Positions 1 to 8,626 of a stretch of 39,147 bases of DNA are shown here, one piece after another (position 1 is the stretch's first letter; each line of letters starts with the position of its first letter). A model generated the notes under the pieces. That model did no database searches. It worked only from the letters and a program-made list of their open reading frames with translations, and was not told the origin of the DNA. The position numbers were made by a program, and so were the translations under genes. Source of the stretch: an uncultured Chloroflexota bacterium (GTDB taxonomy: Bacteria; Chloroflexota; Anaerolineae; Aggregatilineales; Phototrophicaceae); contig CALKIA010000643.1 of assembly GCA_937988705.1 (NCBI GenBank), positions 1-39,147 of the forward strand. The letters are read 5' to 3'.

Positions 1-2840
1 TGCGTCTCGACTGCCGCTTGTGTGGCTGTCAGCGCATTCAAGGCGGTTTCCGTCTCCACAGCATTCTGTGTTTCCAGTGCCGACTGCGTGGCTACATCGC
101 GGGTAGAACGTGCATCCTGCGTCTGCTGGACTTCAAGGCGAGTCTGCGCGGCGCGTGTTTCCAGCGCACTGCGCGTTTCCACCTGATTGGTCGCGCCGAT
201 CTGCGCCCGCGCGGTTTCGCGCGCGGCGACCGTGTTTTGCGCCGTCGCGGTCTGGTCGACCGCCTGTGTCGCGTTCGCATCAGAAGTTTGCGTCGCCGCG
301 ACCGCTTCGGCGGCGGCGGTGGCGCTGGCGTTCGCTTCCTGGGTGGCCTGCGCAATCGCGGACTGCGTCGCCGTGGCGTTGGCGTTCTGCGTTGCCGTGA
401 GCCCCGCGGTGGCCGTTGCGCCCGCTTCGACCGTTCCGGTCGCCTGCGCGCCACGGGTCACCGCTGCGACCTGCGTGGAGGTGGCTTGCGCGAATTCGGT
501 CGCAGCGGCGTCGAGCGTGCTGCGCGCGATATTGGTCGCATTCTGGTCGATAGCGGCTTGCGTGGAGAGTTGTTGATCGACGAACTGCTGCGTAACTTGT
601 AGGACGGCGACCTGCGTTGCCGTGGCGTTGACCTCAACCGTCGCCGTTTGCCCAGCGAACTTCGTCGCGGTCGCTTCGATGGCCAGTGTGGCCTGCGCGT
701 TCACCGTAGAAATGGCGTTACTGGTCGCCTGAACCTGGGTGGCAGTCGAGTTGGCAAACTCGGTCGCCTGCACGGCGGCGGCGGTCGCTTGCACGATCTG
801 CGTCGCTTGCACGGCGGTCGCCGAAGCATTGGCCATCTGGGTCGCCGTCGCAATCGGCGCAGCGGACACGCTGAACGGCACGTCGAGCGTGGAGCTTTGG
901 CCGCTGGCGTTGTCGGCGATGATGCGCAGATTATGGTCGCCCGCGCCGAGCGCCAACACATCCAGCGTCACCGGAATCGGGAGCGCAGTGAAGTGCCCGA
1001 CTTCTGTCTCATCCAGCAGCACGGCGACATGCACGACCGTCGTCTGGCTGTTGGCGTTGATCTCGATCTCGCGGCTGGCGTCCAGCACTTCGCCCGGCGT
1101 CAAGCCGCTGATGAAGATCTGCGGTGGCAGCGCGGCCGTCAGGAAATTCAGGCTGGTCGAGCCGCTCTGACCATTTTCGAGCGTGGCATTGACGGTGATC
1201 GTCGTGCCACCCGGCACGAGGGTCATGGGGTCAATCGTATAGCGATTGTCGGCGGTCGGTGCGAGCGGTTGTCCGCCCACGGTCACAACCACGTTACTGA
1301 CGGGCACTTGCCCCTCAACGGTGACGGTGATATCGACCGGACGATCCACCGATTGGCCATCCTGCAAGCCGTTGATCACGATGGCAGGCGGCAGCGCGTC
1401 GGCGGTGAATTCTCCGCTGATGGCGACGGTTTCGCCGCCTTCGTTGATCGCGTTCACGGTGATGGTGTGGTCGCCGGGGGTGAACTGCGTCGGGTCAATG
1501 ATGAAGGTGTACGGCACCGCCAGTTCGACGGCTGCGCCACCATCAAATTGCACACTGGCGCCGCTCAATGGCGTTTGCCCGCTGCCTTCAATCGTCACCG
1601 TGACCGGTTCGCTCAGCGTACCAAGCGCGGCCAGATCCGGGGTGAAGGTGAGCACCGGCGGCAGCGCCGCTACGGTGAATGTGCCGCCCGCCGTACCGAT
1701 ATCGCCGGTCGAGTCGAGCGCGCTCACGGCCAGCGTGTACTCGCCCGGCGCGAAGGCGACCGGATCAATGGTGAAGGTGTAGGGTTCGGCGTCGAGCAGC
1801 GATCCGATGTCGGTGTTGCTCACGACGAAGTTGACGCCCTCAATCTCGTCATCCGCGCGCACATCGGCGGTAATCGTCGTCGGCGCGCTGATCGGGTCAG
1901 TCGGCAGAGTCAGGCCAATGATCGGCACGGGAATCGGCGTGCGCAGCGTGGCGTTGGCGACCGAAATGCCGCCGTCGGTACTCACCTGCAAGCCGAGTGT
2001 ATATTCGGTGCCGTCCGCGGGAAGATCGAGGTTGAGCGTAATCACATACTGACTGCGGAGGAGCGTCGCCAGTTCGCTGTAGATCGCCAGCAGTTGTTCG
2101 GGCGCGGGCGATTCATAGTTGCGGGCATTCGTCCCCACCGAGAGTTCCTGCAAATACGTGCGGTCTGTGCCGAAGCCCAAACCGATGGTATACACGGGAA
2201 CACCGCGCGTGATCGCTTCTTCGAGCGCCGCACTGCGGCCCACCGTGCTGTTGCCGCCGTACTCGGCGCCATCGCTGAGCAGGACGACCGCGCGCCGGGA
2301 GACGGGCGCCTCAGCGGCCACTTGCACACCCGTGTAGGCCGCCTCATACAGCGCCGTTTCTCCACCCAGGGGGAGGTTGTCGATCGCGTTGAGCAATACG
2401 TTTTTATCGGTCGTATAGGGTTGATACACGTTAACCCGACTGCTGAAAGTGACGATGGCCACGGGGTCATTCGCGCCAATGCCCTGCACGAACGCGCGGG
2501 CAGCTTCTTTCGCCGCGAAGAACGGCGCGCCTTCCATACTCGTGCTGATGTCGATGACCAGCACGGTCGCAATCGGCAGGTTTTGATCGGTGATGTTCTG
2601 GACATCCACGATTTGTCCGAAAGGTGCGAGATCTCCGATCAAGCTGAAGTTCGCGGCAGTGAGATTGGTGATCGGTTGGTTCACGTTGTCAAACACGTTC
2701 GCCGAGACGGTCACCGTCGGCAGTTGACTGGCGTTCACCCCGGTAATCTCCAGCCGCGGGGCAGGTACGCCCTGCATCACGCCGAGGGTAACGGGGAGTA
2801 AAATGACGAGCAACAGCAGAAAAAGTCTTGTGAGCCTCAA
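1..2840 (-). CDS. Secreted VWA-domain protein with Ig-like repeats and Ala/Thr/Gln stalk (C-terminus beyond window)
   Basis: An open frame runs leftward from a proposed TTG start at 2840 to the window edge without a stop (at least 946 codons). The first ~22 residues (MRLTRLFLLLLVILLP...) look like a signal peptide. A von Willebrand A domain spans about residues 85-265. Its MIDAS is intact: D97-x-S99-x-S101, the threonine in GGETALYEA, and the aspartate in LLSDGAEYGG. About residues 270-600 contain several beta-sandwich-like repeats ending in phrases such as 'PYTFTIDP' and 'GEYTLAVSALD', resembling bacterial Ig-like modules. From about residue 640 onward the chain is almost only Ala, Thr, Gln, Asn, Val and Glu (ATATQ.. 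patterns), probably an extended helical stalk. Likely exported and cell-surface, binding ligand through the metal site. The start is uncertain because no strong ribosome-binding site precedes it. Confidence 0.85.
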   Translation of the reverse strand, partial: MRLTRLFLLLLVILLPVTLGVMQGVPAPRLEITGVNASQLPTVTVSANVFDNVNQPITNLTAANFSLIGDLAPFGQIVDVQNITDQNLPIATVLVIDISTSMEGAPFFAAKEAARAFVQGIGANDPVAIVTFSSRVNVYQPYTTDKNVLLNAIDNLPLGGETALYEAAYTGVQVAAEAPVSRRAVVLLSDGAEYGGNSTVGRSAALEEAITRGVPVYTIGLGFGTDRTYLQELSVGTNARNYESPAPEQLLAIYSELATLLRSQYVITLNLDLPADGTEYTLGLQVSTDGGISVANATLRTPIPVPIIGLTLPTDPISAPTTITADVRADDEIEGVNFVVSNTDIGSLLDAEPYTFTIDPVAFAPGEYTLAVSALDSTGDIGTAGGTFTVAALPPVLTFTPDLAALGTLSEPVTVTIEGSGQTPLSGASVQFDGGAAVELAVPYTFIIDPTQFTPGDHTITVNAINEGGETVAISGEFTADALPPAIVINGLQDGQSVDRPVDITVTVEGQVPVSNVVVTVGGQPLAPTADNRYTIDPMTLVPGGTTITVNATLENGQSGSTSLNFLTAALPPQIFISGLTPGEVLDASREIEINANSQTTVVHVAVLLDETEVGHFTALPIPVTLDVLALGAGDHNLRIIADNASGQSSTLDVPFSVSAAPIATATQMANASATAVQATQIVQATAAAVQATEFANSTATQVQATSNAISTVNAQATLAIEATATKFAGQTATVEVNATATQVAVLQVTQQFVDQQLSTQAAIDQNATNIARSTLDAAATEFAQATSTQVAAVTRGAQATGTVEAGATATAGLTATQNANATATQSAIAQATQEANASATAAAEAVAATQTSDANATQAVDQTATAQNTVAARETARAQIGATNQVETRSALETRAAQTRLEVQQTQDARSTRDVATQSALETQNAVETETALNALTATQAAVET

Positions 2841-3207
2841 AATGCGCCCCCGCGTCCTATAAGACAAAACCCAATAGTTCACGCTCTATGGTAAGCGGGA
2901 TTCGTGAAGGATGCAACAAATCGTTATATAGGCAGACAGATGATTAGCGATGGATGTATCAGCCGGGCTGAGCCGCGCTTAGAGGGGTTTTTCAGGGGAG
3001 GCTAGATCTGTTTGACCGCGCCCCTATCTCCCCGCTTGCGTGGCGGCAAGGGTGAGGGGTAACCCGTGGTCTTTTCTCAGCCTCCGTGAAGCACGAAAGT
3101 CCAAATTCAATGCGAATCGCTGCCTATTTGAGTAAGCCTCACCCCAAGAATCTGACGGTTCTTGGGGTGAGGCTGTCAATTTCGTGATTCACTGAAACCG
3201 CAGGATG
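2841..3207. other. Intergenic gap of about 365 bp with repeat remnant and hairpin
   Basis: No gene is supported here. It holds a degenerate copy of the GC-rich repeat (about 3017-3063, CCCCGCTTGCGTGG...GGGTGAGGGG) and the hairpin at 3136-3173. The AT-richer stretch 2860-2950 lies upstream of the VWA gene and probably contains its promoter, but I cannot pick convincing -35/-10 boxes. Confidence 0.6.
3136..3173 (-). terminator. Strong hairpin downstream of the LiaI/LiaF-like gene
   Basis: A perfect 15-bp inverted repeat (GCCTCACCCCAAGAA and its complement) encloses an 8-nt loop. It lies about 35 bp past the stop of the leftward gene ending at 3208. The downstream tract on the minus strand (TTACTCAAAT) is only weakly T-rich, so termination is probable rather than certain. 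It may also derive from the genome-wide repeats, whose arms carry the same CCTCACCCC end. Confidence 0.5.
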
Positions 3208-3759
3208 CTACCCGCGCTTGTCCTTTTCCGAGAACGTCACACCGGACGGACGGCGGAAGAAGAGCATGTAGGCGCCTGCGAGAATCAGCAGACCGGGCAC
3301 GAGCCACCGACCGACCGAGGCGTTGCTATTGAAGATGAGCAGTTCGAAGAACGCGGCGGCTACGACAAAGGCGAGCAAGCCGAAGGTGAGCAGACCGCGT
3401 CCCGTTTTCACCTGCTGCGCGTTGTCGGTCCGCGTCCCCAGATACACGGTCGCAGCGCCCACAAACACCGGGTACAGCGTCCAGACATACGCCCACGTTT
3501 CATAGCGATCAAACGTATCCTGGAACCACAGGATCAAGCCCGTGCCCGTGACAATTGCGCCCGGAAAGATGAACCCCGCTGCGCGCCGATCCCCCGTGAA
3601 GGCGATAATCAGGAAGATCACGCCGGGGATGACGACGAACAGGGGCCACGAAATATCGAAAATCCGCCCGATATCAAAGTTGAACAGCTGCCCCGCGAGA
3701 AACAGCACGCCCAACCCGATTAAAATATACGCGCCTAGGTTATTTGATCTGGAAGTCAT
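3208..3759 (-). CDS. LiaI/LiaF-like multi-TM membrane protein
   Basis: The protein is about 183 residues if it starts at ATG 3759 (MTSRSNNLGAYILIGLGVLFL); the frame stays open upstream but that part looks non-coding. Four to five hydrophobic segments are visible: GAYILIGLGVLFLAGQ, ISWPLFVVIPGVIFLIIAF, AGFIFPGAIVTGTGLILW, a pair around WTLYPVFVGAATVYLG and LLTFGLLAFVVAAAFFELLIF, and WLVPGLLILAGAYML. Alternating TM hairpins with 'WPLFVVIPGV' and a final 'GLLILAGAYMLFFRR' are typical of the LiaI-LiaF-like transmembrane region (DUF5668) found in envelope-stress regulators. No regulator gene is adjacent. AGGGGG lies about 12 nt before the start. Function beyond an inner-membrane location is not deducible. 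Confidence 0.75.
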   Translation of the reverse strand: MTSRSNNLGAYILIGLGVLFLAGQLFNFDIGRIFDISWPLFVVIPGVIFLIIAFTGDRRAAGFIFPGAIVTGTGLILWFQDTFDRYETWAYVWTLYPVFVGAATVYLGTRTDNAQQVKTGRGLLTFGLLAFVVAAAFFELLIFNSNASVGRWLVPGLLILAGAYMLFFRRPSGVTFSEKDKRG

Positions 3760-3924
3760 GGTGAAAGTGATCCCCCTGAATCTAACATTCTTCATAGATA
3801 TACGGGGGTTGTGGGCAAAAGTTGCGCGGATCGGGCGGTTAATCGTGGGCGCTGTGCGCAACCAAAGCGACGCGCCTGCGCGCGTCCTGGGTCAAGCACT
3901 GGATTTGACCAGACAGCAGTGACA

Positions 3925-3946
3925 CCCCTCTCCGAGCGGAGAGGGG
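3925..3946. terminator. GC-rich perfect palindrome after the DinB gene
   Basis: CCCCTCTCCG, two bases, then the exact complement. It lies 15 bp past the stop of the leftward gene at 3961 and before the start of the 3759 gene. It belongs to the intergenic repeat family described elsewhere in the window and could terminate or stabilise the upstream transcript. There is no clear T-tract. Confidence 0.4.
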
Positions 3947-3960
3947 CAGCGGGCGAATAC

Positions 3961-4440
3961 CTAAAACCGTTCGCCTAAACCGAGGGCGCGCGCGATCTGC
4001 TCAATGTGATTCACATCGTGCAGTCCCAACAACCCCACCTGTTCGCTGACGGTGATCCGCCCCAACGACGAATGGAGACCACTGCGGGCGTCGGTGTCAT
4101 CCGCCGTCAGCCCCTTGACGTAAGCGATCAGGTCACGGCGGCGGTCGAGCCACTGCGCCAGCGTCGGCGCCAGCGACTGCTCGCTGTAGCGGTTCTGCTG
4201 CGCCAGTTCGTCCGGATTAAGCGGCGGAAAGGCGGGCGGATTGTCCGCGCTGCTGCTTTTCATGCGGTCGCCCAGCACGATTTCGACGTCGTTGAGGTGG
4301 CACAGGATCTCGATCACATTCCAACCGTCACCATCGCGAGACTGACGGGCGTGCGCTTCGTCAACGTCGCGCAGGAGCGCCTGCATAATGACCGGAGTCT
4401 GCTGAATCGAGAGCAAGCCGCGCGCCAGCGGAAACGTCAT
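3961..4440 (-). CDS. DinB-family four-helix metalloenzyme
   Basis: 159 residues with the DinB/YfiT fold signature. One metal-binding histidine lies in 'EILCHLND' (H48) and two in the C-terminal 'GLLGLHDVNHIEQI' (H141, H145), giving the usual three-His site. Family members are thiol-dependent or metal-dependent small transferases, with substrates rarely known. The ATG at 4440 follows the TAA of the upstream helix-hairpin-helix gene with no gap (TAAATG), so the two genes are translationally coupled in one operon. The protein is probably cytoplasmic. The specific substrate cannot be told from sequence. Confidence 0.82.
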   Translation of the reverse strand: MTFPLARGLLSIQQTPVIMQALLRDVDEAHARQSRDGDGWNVIEILCHLNDVEIVLGDRMKSSSADNPPAFPPLNPDELAQQNRYSEQSLAPTLAQWLDRRRDLIAYVKGLTADDTDARSGLHSSLGRITVSEQVGLLGLHDVNHIEQIARALGLGERF

Positions 4441-5547
4441 TTAGTCGTCCCCCCCGGATGCTTTGCGGTCAGCATTATACTTCTTGAAGCCTTCCCAATC
4501 CTGACGCGCGGCATAACTCGCCTGCTGCGCCCAGTAGGGGAGCGTTGTGCCGGGGTAGCGTACGTGCGCCGCGCTGAGAATGCCGCGGAGTTGATCTTCT
4601 GTGGCGTTCGCCAGCTTCTGGAACGAGTCGATCCCGGCGGCGCGCAGGGCGGCAGCGATCTTCGGGCCGATGCCGTCGATGATTTCGAGGTCGTCGGCGC
4701 TGCCCACCGCCGCTTCGGGATCAGTCACCGCGACGGTGAGTTCTTCTGAGGCGGGCGCGGTCGCTTTGGCGGCCGTCTCCGAGGGGTGATCATTGACTAC
4801 TTTGTCGACTTCTTCCGGCGTGAGCGTGCCCATGTTCGCCGTTTCGTAGGCTTGCTGCGGCGCAGCGGTCTTCTCCACCACCGCTTCTTTCACCGGATCG
4901 GTGTGGGGCTGAGCGGTTTCACCCTGAGCTTCCGGCAGAGTCGCGGGCTGTTCCTGCGTCGCGGCGGCTTCGGCGGGGCTGTGTTCGGTGCGGGCCGTGA
5001 ATCCGGGCGGTGCGGCGGGCGCGCCCGGTTCGGTCGCCTTGGCGACGGGCATGCCCTGACTGGGCTTGTCTTCGCCAGCATGCGCATCGATCACCGCGTT
5101 GTCGGGCGTCAGGTCAATTTCGACGGCGACCGGAGCCGCTTCTTGTGTGGTCGGCACCGGGTGATCCGCGCTTGGCGCTTCGTCAGCCTCAGCCGCGCGT
5201 TCGGGACGGATGAACATGGTATTGATCGGTGCGGCAGGCGCTTCGACCACGGCGGAGTTCTCGACGGCGGGCGCGAAGTCGCTCACGCGGTAGGTGCGCG
5301 TAGCGCCGACGGGCAGCGGCGCGAGCTCGGTCGTTTCCGGTTCGACATCAAACGCGGGAGCCGGCGCGCCCAGACGCCAGCCAAAGCGACCCACCAGGAG
5401 CAAACCGATCCCCAGTATGAACAGCAGGATCGGCAGCCACCAGTCGGCGAACGGGGCGGCTTCAACCGCACGATTCATGGCGACGAGCAGTGCGGCGGTC
5501 AGCAGGGCGGCAGCGAGCAGCGTGCGACCTGAATTCTGTCCTTCCAT
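4441..5547 (-). CDS. Membrane-anchored protein with C-terminal helix-hairpin-helix domain
   Basis: About 368 residues from ATG 5547, which is preceded by AAGGGA at a good distance; an in-frame GTG at 5562 is the alternative. Two hydrophobic helices lie at the N-terminus (TLLAAALLTAALLVAMNRAV and WWLPILLFILGIGLLLVGRF). A long Pro/Ala/Glu-rich linker of about 200 residues follows and looks disordered. The last ~85 residues form a helix-hairpin-helix module of the 'LEIIDGIGPKIAAALRAAGI' type, followed by 'DSFQKLANATEDQLRGIL'. These modules occur fused to ribosomal, respiratory and membrane proteins and may bind nucleic acid or protein. It is co-operonic with the DinB gene downstream. Function unknown. 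Confidence 0.75.
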   Translation of the reverse strand: MEGQNSGRTLLAAALLTAALLVAMNRAVEAAPFADWWLPILLFILGIGLLLVGRFGWRLGAPAPAFDVEPETTELAPLPVGATRTYRVSDFAPAVENSAVVEAPAAPINTMFIRPERAAEADEAPSADHPVPTTQEAAPVAVEIDLTPDNAVIDAHAGEDKPSQGMPVAKATEPGAPAAPPGFTARTEHSPAEAAATQEQPATLPEAQGETAQPHTDPVKEAVVEKTAAPQQAYETANMGTLTPEEVDKVVNDHPSETAAKATAPASEELTVAVTDPEAAVGSADDLEIIDGIGPKIAAALRAAGIDSFQKLANATEDQLRGILSAAHVRYPGTTLPYWAQQASYAARQDWEGFKKYNADRKASGGDD

Positions 5548-5680
5548 CCTCAGTCCCTTCACAAGAAGCGTAATCTCAGCAAAGGGCTATTATGACATGC
5601 TGAGAAGAAAGTTCACAGTTTACAATTTTCAGTAAAGACCCGCCCCGAATTCGGGGGCAGGCACGGGTCGGCAGCCGACA

Positions 5681-6193
5681 TCACGGTTCGGAAATATACG
5701 GCGCTTTGTCGCCGATGTCGCCGATAAAGCTGGGCAATTTCGTATGCCCCAACAGTTGGCGGATCGCCTGCGCTTCGCCCGTGTGGAACCAGTAGTGATA
5801 AGTGGTGCGCAGCAGGCGCGTGCCGATGCTCTCCGGGCTGGTCTTGGGCGGCTGGCCAAAGACGCTGAACGTCAGCAGCTGCGCATCGTCCAGCGTGTCG
5901 AGCCACGGATCGGCCGCTTTGGTGACTGTTTCCCATGCCGCCCACATCTCTTTGAGCGGCGGTGTGCTGGCGGGTTCGCCATAGCCGCACTTGTTGACCT
6001 CTGGCACGGGCGTCAAGCCCTGCGCCTGCGTGAGCCAATAGCGCTGTTCCTGCCACGCCAGATGCCCCACCATCCAGCCGATGCTGTTCATCGGTTCCAG
6101 ACGACGGAGGCCGTCTTCGGCGGTGACGCCTTTCAAAGCGCGCTGAAATTCACTGCGGGTGAAGCGAAGTTGTAACACCAATGGATGTGGCAC
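5681..6193 (-). CDS. DinB-family protein (second paralogous fold)
   Basis: I prefer the GTG at 6193 (MPHPLVLQLRFTRSEFQRAL, 170 residues) because AAGGGGAAAG sits 7 nt upstream; ATG 6220 would add nine residues. Three histidines are placed as in DinB enzymes: H44 in 'WMVGHLAWQE', then H133 and H137 in 'TYHYWFHTGE'. The last motif, followed by 'AQAIRQLLGH', is common in DinB_2 proteins. It is separated from the other DinB gene by the helix-hairpin-helix gene and shares only the fold with it. Substrate unknown. It probably works in thiol-linked detoxification, but that is inferred from the family only. Confidence 0.8.
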   Translation of the reverse strand: MPHPLVLQLRFTRSEFQRALKGVTAEDGLRRLEPMNSIGWMVGHLAWQEQRYWLTQAQGLTPVPEVNKCGYGEPASTPPLKEMWAAWETVTKAADPWLDTLDDAQLLTFSVFGQPPKTSPESIGTRLLRTTYHYWFHTGEAQAIRQLLGHTKLPSFIGDIGDKAPYISEP

Positions 6194-6320
6194 GATCTTT
6201 CCCCTTTTTGATGCGACCATTTGTGCTAAATAATGACTATAGATCGATCTATTTGCGGGCGCAAGTAGGGACAATGCAGGCGTTGGCCGGGACGGCGGAC
6301 GCAGCAGGCCACCTCCCTAT

Positions 6321-6434
6321 TAACCATTGGTGCTGTTGCCAATTTGAGAGAAGATTTACGTAGGGGCAAGGCATGCCTTGCCCCTACAGTCCCCATACCA
6401 TCCGTTTAGAACCACGAACTAGCACCAATAGTTA
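6321..6434. mobile_element. MITE-like element, copy 1
   Basis: A 114-bp non-coding unit bounded by near-perfect terminal inverted repeats (TAACCATTGGTGCT at the left, AGCACCAATAGTTA at the right, one mismatch). Its core is a perfect 28-bp palindrome at 6360-6387 (GTAGGGGCAAGGCA and its complement). A second copy in opposite orientation lies at 35733-35847 and matches over nearly the whole length. The element begins with TA and ends with TA, as expected of TA-targeting (IS630/Tc1-mariner type) MITEs. It has no room for a transposase. Confidence 0.75.
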
Positions 6435-6503
6435 TTAGAAATCGCCTGAGTTGCGATCACTTCGGTACAATGAAGCCAAGGGTCTGCTCATTGAGGTGAC
6501 TGT

Positions 6504-6911
6504 ATGGATATTGAATATTCGTTTACCCGTCCGATTCCGCCGGACGAACTACACCGCCTGTTCGCGCTGACCGACTGGACGAACACGCGCACCACCGCCG
6601 ACATCCAGACGCTTCTGGCGAACTCGGTGTGCGTCGGCGCGTGGCAGGGGAATGAACTGGTCGGCTTTGCGCGGGCCATCACCGATGATCTCACCCGCGC
6701 GTTCATCGAAGATGTGATTGTCGCTGAGGATCGACGCGGACGCGGTATCGGGTTGGCGCTGCTGCGCGCGCTACTCGGTCGCCTCTCGCATGTGCAGGAG
6801 ATCGCGCTCGGCTGCGAGAAGCAATTGATTGGCTATTACGAGCAGGTCGGTTTCGTCAAGCACGATCAGACGCATATGCACATCTGGAAGGGTTTCGATT
6901 GGGCGCATTAA
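6504..6911 (+). CDS. GNAT-family N-acetyltransferase
   Basis: 135 residues with a compact GNAT fold. The acetyl-CoA pyrophosphate loop is visible as 'VIVAEDRRGRGIGLALLRALL' (R-x-x-G-x-G/A). The C-terminal 'QLIGYYEQVGFVKHDQTHMHIWKG' is the beta6-beta7 region with its usual Tyr. The start ATG at 6504 has GAGGTG upstream. The substrate may be a small amine or an amino acid. Its last 13 bp overlap the start of the CoA-transferase gene, so the two are coupled. Confidence 0.85.
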   Translation: MDIEYSFTRPIPPDELHRLFALTDWTNTRTTADIQTLLANSVCVGAWQGNELVGFARAITDDLTRAFIEDVIVAEDRRGRGIGLALLRALLGRLSHVQEIALGCEKQLIGYYEQVGFVKHDQTHMHIWKGFDWAH

Positions 6912-8059
6912 GCGGCGTGCGCGTGCTCGACTTCACGCGCGTGCTGGCCGGGCCGTTATGTACCATGCTGCTCGGGGACATGGGCGCGGACGTGCTCAAG
7001 GTGGAAGACCCACTGCGCGGCGACGAAACGCGCCAGTGGGGGCCGCCGTGGCTGGAACGTGACGGCCAGCGTTTCAGCGCCTACTACCTGAGCGTCAACC
7101 GTAACAAGCGCAGCCTCACACTGGACTTGAAAAATCCGCACGATCAGCAGATCGCGCGCGAACTCGTCAAGCACAGTGCTGTCGTCGTGGAGAACTTCAA
7201 GCCGGGCGGCATGGCGTCGTTCGGGCTGGGCTACGAGGAACTAAAAGCGATCAATCCGCGGTTGGTGTACGCCAGCATCACGGGCTTCGGGCAGACCGGG
7301 CTGTACAGCGACCGCCCCGGCTACGATTTCGTCGTGCAGGCCATGAGCGGCCTCATGTCGATCACCGGGGAGATCGACGGCGCGCCGCACAAAGTTGGCG
7401 TCGCCATCAGCGATGTCTTCGCGGGGCTGTTCGCGCATTCGGCCATCCTCGCCGCGCTGTTCCACGCCGAACGCACGGGTGAAGGACAGCATCTCGACAT
7501 CGCCTTGCTTGATTCCCAGATCGCCGCGCTGGTCAATATCGCCAGCAATGCACTGGTGAGCGGGCAAACGCCGGGACGCTACGGCAACGCGCATCCGAGC
7601 ATTGTCCCGTACCAGACGTTTCGCGCCGCCGATGGCGATTTCGCGCTGGCGGTGGGCAACGACGGCCAATTCCGCCAGTTGTGCGCGCTGATCGGGCGCG
7701 GTGAATGGGGGAGCGATCCGCGCTTTGCGACCAATCCGGCGCGTGTCGCCCACCGCGTCGAGTTGGTGCGCCTGCTCAACGAAGTGTTCGCGGATAACTC
7801 GGCGGGCGTATGGGTCGAGCGGATGCTGGCAGTGGGCATCCCCTCCGGGCCGATCAACACGGTGACGGACATCCTCGCCGATCCGAACACCGAGGCGCGC
7901 GGACTGATCCATGTGCTGGACGGTATCCCCATGATCGGGCATCCGGTCGGCTTTTCCGCCACCCCGTCCGAAATTCGCCTGCCGCCGCCCGCCCACGGTC
8001 AGCATACTGAGGAAGTTCTACACGAATTTGGCCTCGATGGTTCAACTCCAGAATCGTAA
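6899..8059 (+). CDS. CaiB/BaiF (class III) CoA-transferase
   Basis: 386 residues, about the usual family length. It opens with the hallmark 'LSGVRVLDFTRVLAGPLCTMLLGDMGADVLKVE', then 'NRNKRSLTLDLK' and 'VVENFKPGGM'. The aspartate aligned with catalytic D169 of formyl-CoA transferase is D172 in 'VGVAISDVFAG'. It ends with 'IGHPVGFSATP' and 'GQHTEEVLHEFGL'. Enzymes of this family move CoA between carboxylic acids through an Asp-acyl anhydride. The TTG start at 6899 is preceded by GGAAGGG and overlaps the GNAT gene. The acyl substrates cannot be assigned. Confidence 0.9.
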   Translation: MGALSGVRVLDFTRVLAGPLCTMLLGDMGADVLKVEDPLRGDETRQWGPPWLERDGQRFSAYYLSVNRNKRSLTLDLKNPHDQQIARELVKHSAVVVENFKPGGMASFGLGYEELKAINPRLVYASITGFGQTGLYSDRPGYDFVVQAMSGLMSITGEIDGAPHKVGVAISDVFAGLFAHSAILAALFHAERTGEGQHLDIALLDSQIAALVNIASNALVSGQTPGRYGNAHPSIVPYQTFRAADGDFALAVGNDGQFRQLCALIGRGEWGSDPRFATNPARVAHRVELVRLLNEVFADNSAGVWVERMLAVGIPSGPINTVTDILADPNTEARGLIHVLDGIPMIGHPVGFSATPSEIRLPPPAHGQHTEEVLHEFGLDGSTPES

Positions 8060-8089
8060 CTTCCTCCGAAAATACTCGAACAGAAGTTC

Positions 8090-8119
8090 TTGACTTTGAC
8101 CGAACAAGTGTGCTATAAT
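8090..8119 (+). promoter_or_regulatory. Near-consensus sigma70-type promoter for the VOC gene
   Basis: TTGACT at 8090-8095 and TATAAT at 8114-8119, separated by 18 bp, about 40 bp before the start codon at 8160. It is the best promoter match I found in the window. The gene it serves has AAAGGA upstream of its start and an intrinsic terminator after its stop, so it appears to be a monocistronic unit. Confidence 0.7.
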
Positions 8120-8159
8120 AAGCAGGTCTGCTCGACACAAACCAAAGGAAAACAGCGCC

Positions 8160-8579
8160 ATGATCATGCCCATTCTGTCGGTCAAGAATATTGCTGCCTC
8201 CAAGAAGTTCTACACGGAAACGCTCGGCTTCCAGCAGAGCGTGTCGATGAACGATGATACTGGGATCGAAGTCTTCGGAATTTTCACCCTCGGCAATTCG
8301 GACATCGGCATTGGCATTGATCCGAGCACACCGACGCCCCACGCGACTGTGCAGTTCATGATCTATGTGCCCGACGACCTCGACATTGATCAGTACTACG
8401 CCGACGTCAAGGCGCGCGGCGGCGCGGCGGACGACCTCAAGACCGAATACTGGGGCGACCGCAAGTTCGACATCAAAGACCCGGACGGCTACTGGCTGAC
8501 CCTCTGCAAGACCGTCAAGATGATGACGCACGAAGAAGCGGCGGCGAACAACGTCACGTTGACGCCCCTCAACAGCTAA
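8160..8579 (+). CDS. VOC-superfamily protein (glyoxalase/bleomycin-resistance fold)
   Basis: 139 residues. It starts 'MIMPILSVKNIAASKKFYTETLGFQ', the typical first beta-alpha-beta unit of a vicinal oxygen chelate protein. The second half has 'VPDDLDIDQYYADVKARGG' and 'YWGDRKFDIKDPDGYWLTLCKT', the usual second unit ending in the DPDGY motif. The metal-binding histidine of glyoxalase I is not evident near the N-terminus, so enzymatic metal use is doubtful; many family members only bind small ligands. It stands as a single-gene unit with its own promoter and terminator. Confidence 0.85.
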   Translation: MIMPILSVKNIAASKKFYTETLGFQQSVSMNDDTGIEVFGIFTLGNSDIGIGIDPSTPTPHATVQFMIYVPDDLDIDQYYADVKARGGAADDLKTEYWGDRKFDIKDPDGYWLTLCKTVKMMTHEEAAANNVTLTPLNS

Positions 8580-8601
8580 GCGAGCTCAGCGACTTGTCAG
8601 A

Positions 8602-8626
8602 GGACGCGAGCACTCGCGTCCTTTTT
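8602..8626 (+). terminator. Intrinsic terminator of the VOC gene
   Basis: GGACGCGAG pairs with CTCGCGTCC across a very short loop and is followed directly by TTTTT. It lies 22 bp after the stop at 8579. Confidence 0.85.

Noticed and set aside
648..2801. Long open frame on the + strand (717 codons)
   Set aside because: It is rich in Arg, Gly and His and lies opposite a recognisable VWA protein. It is the antisense shadow of a GC-rich gene.
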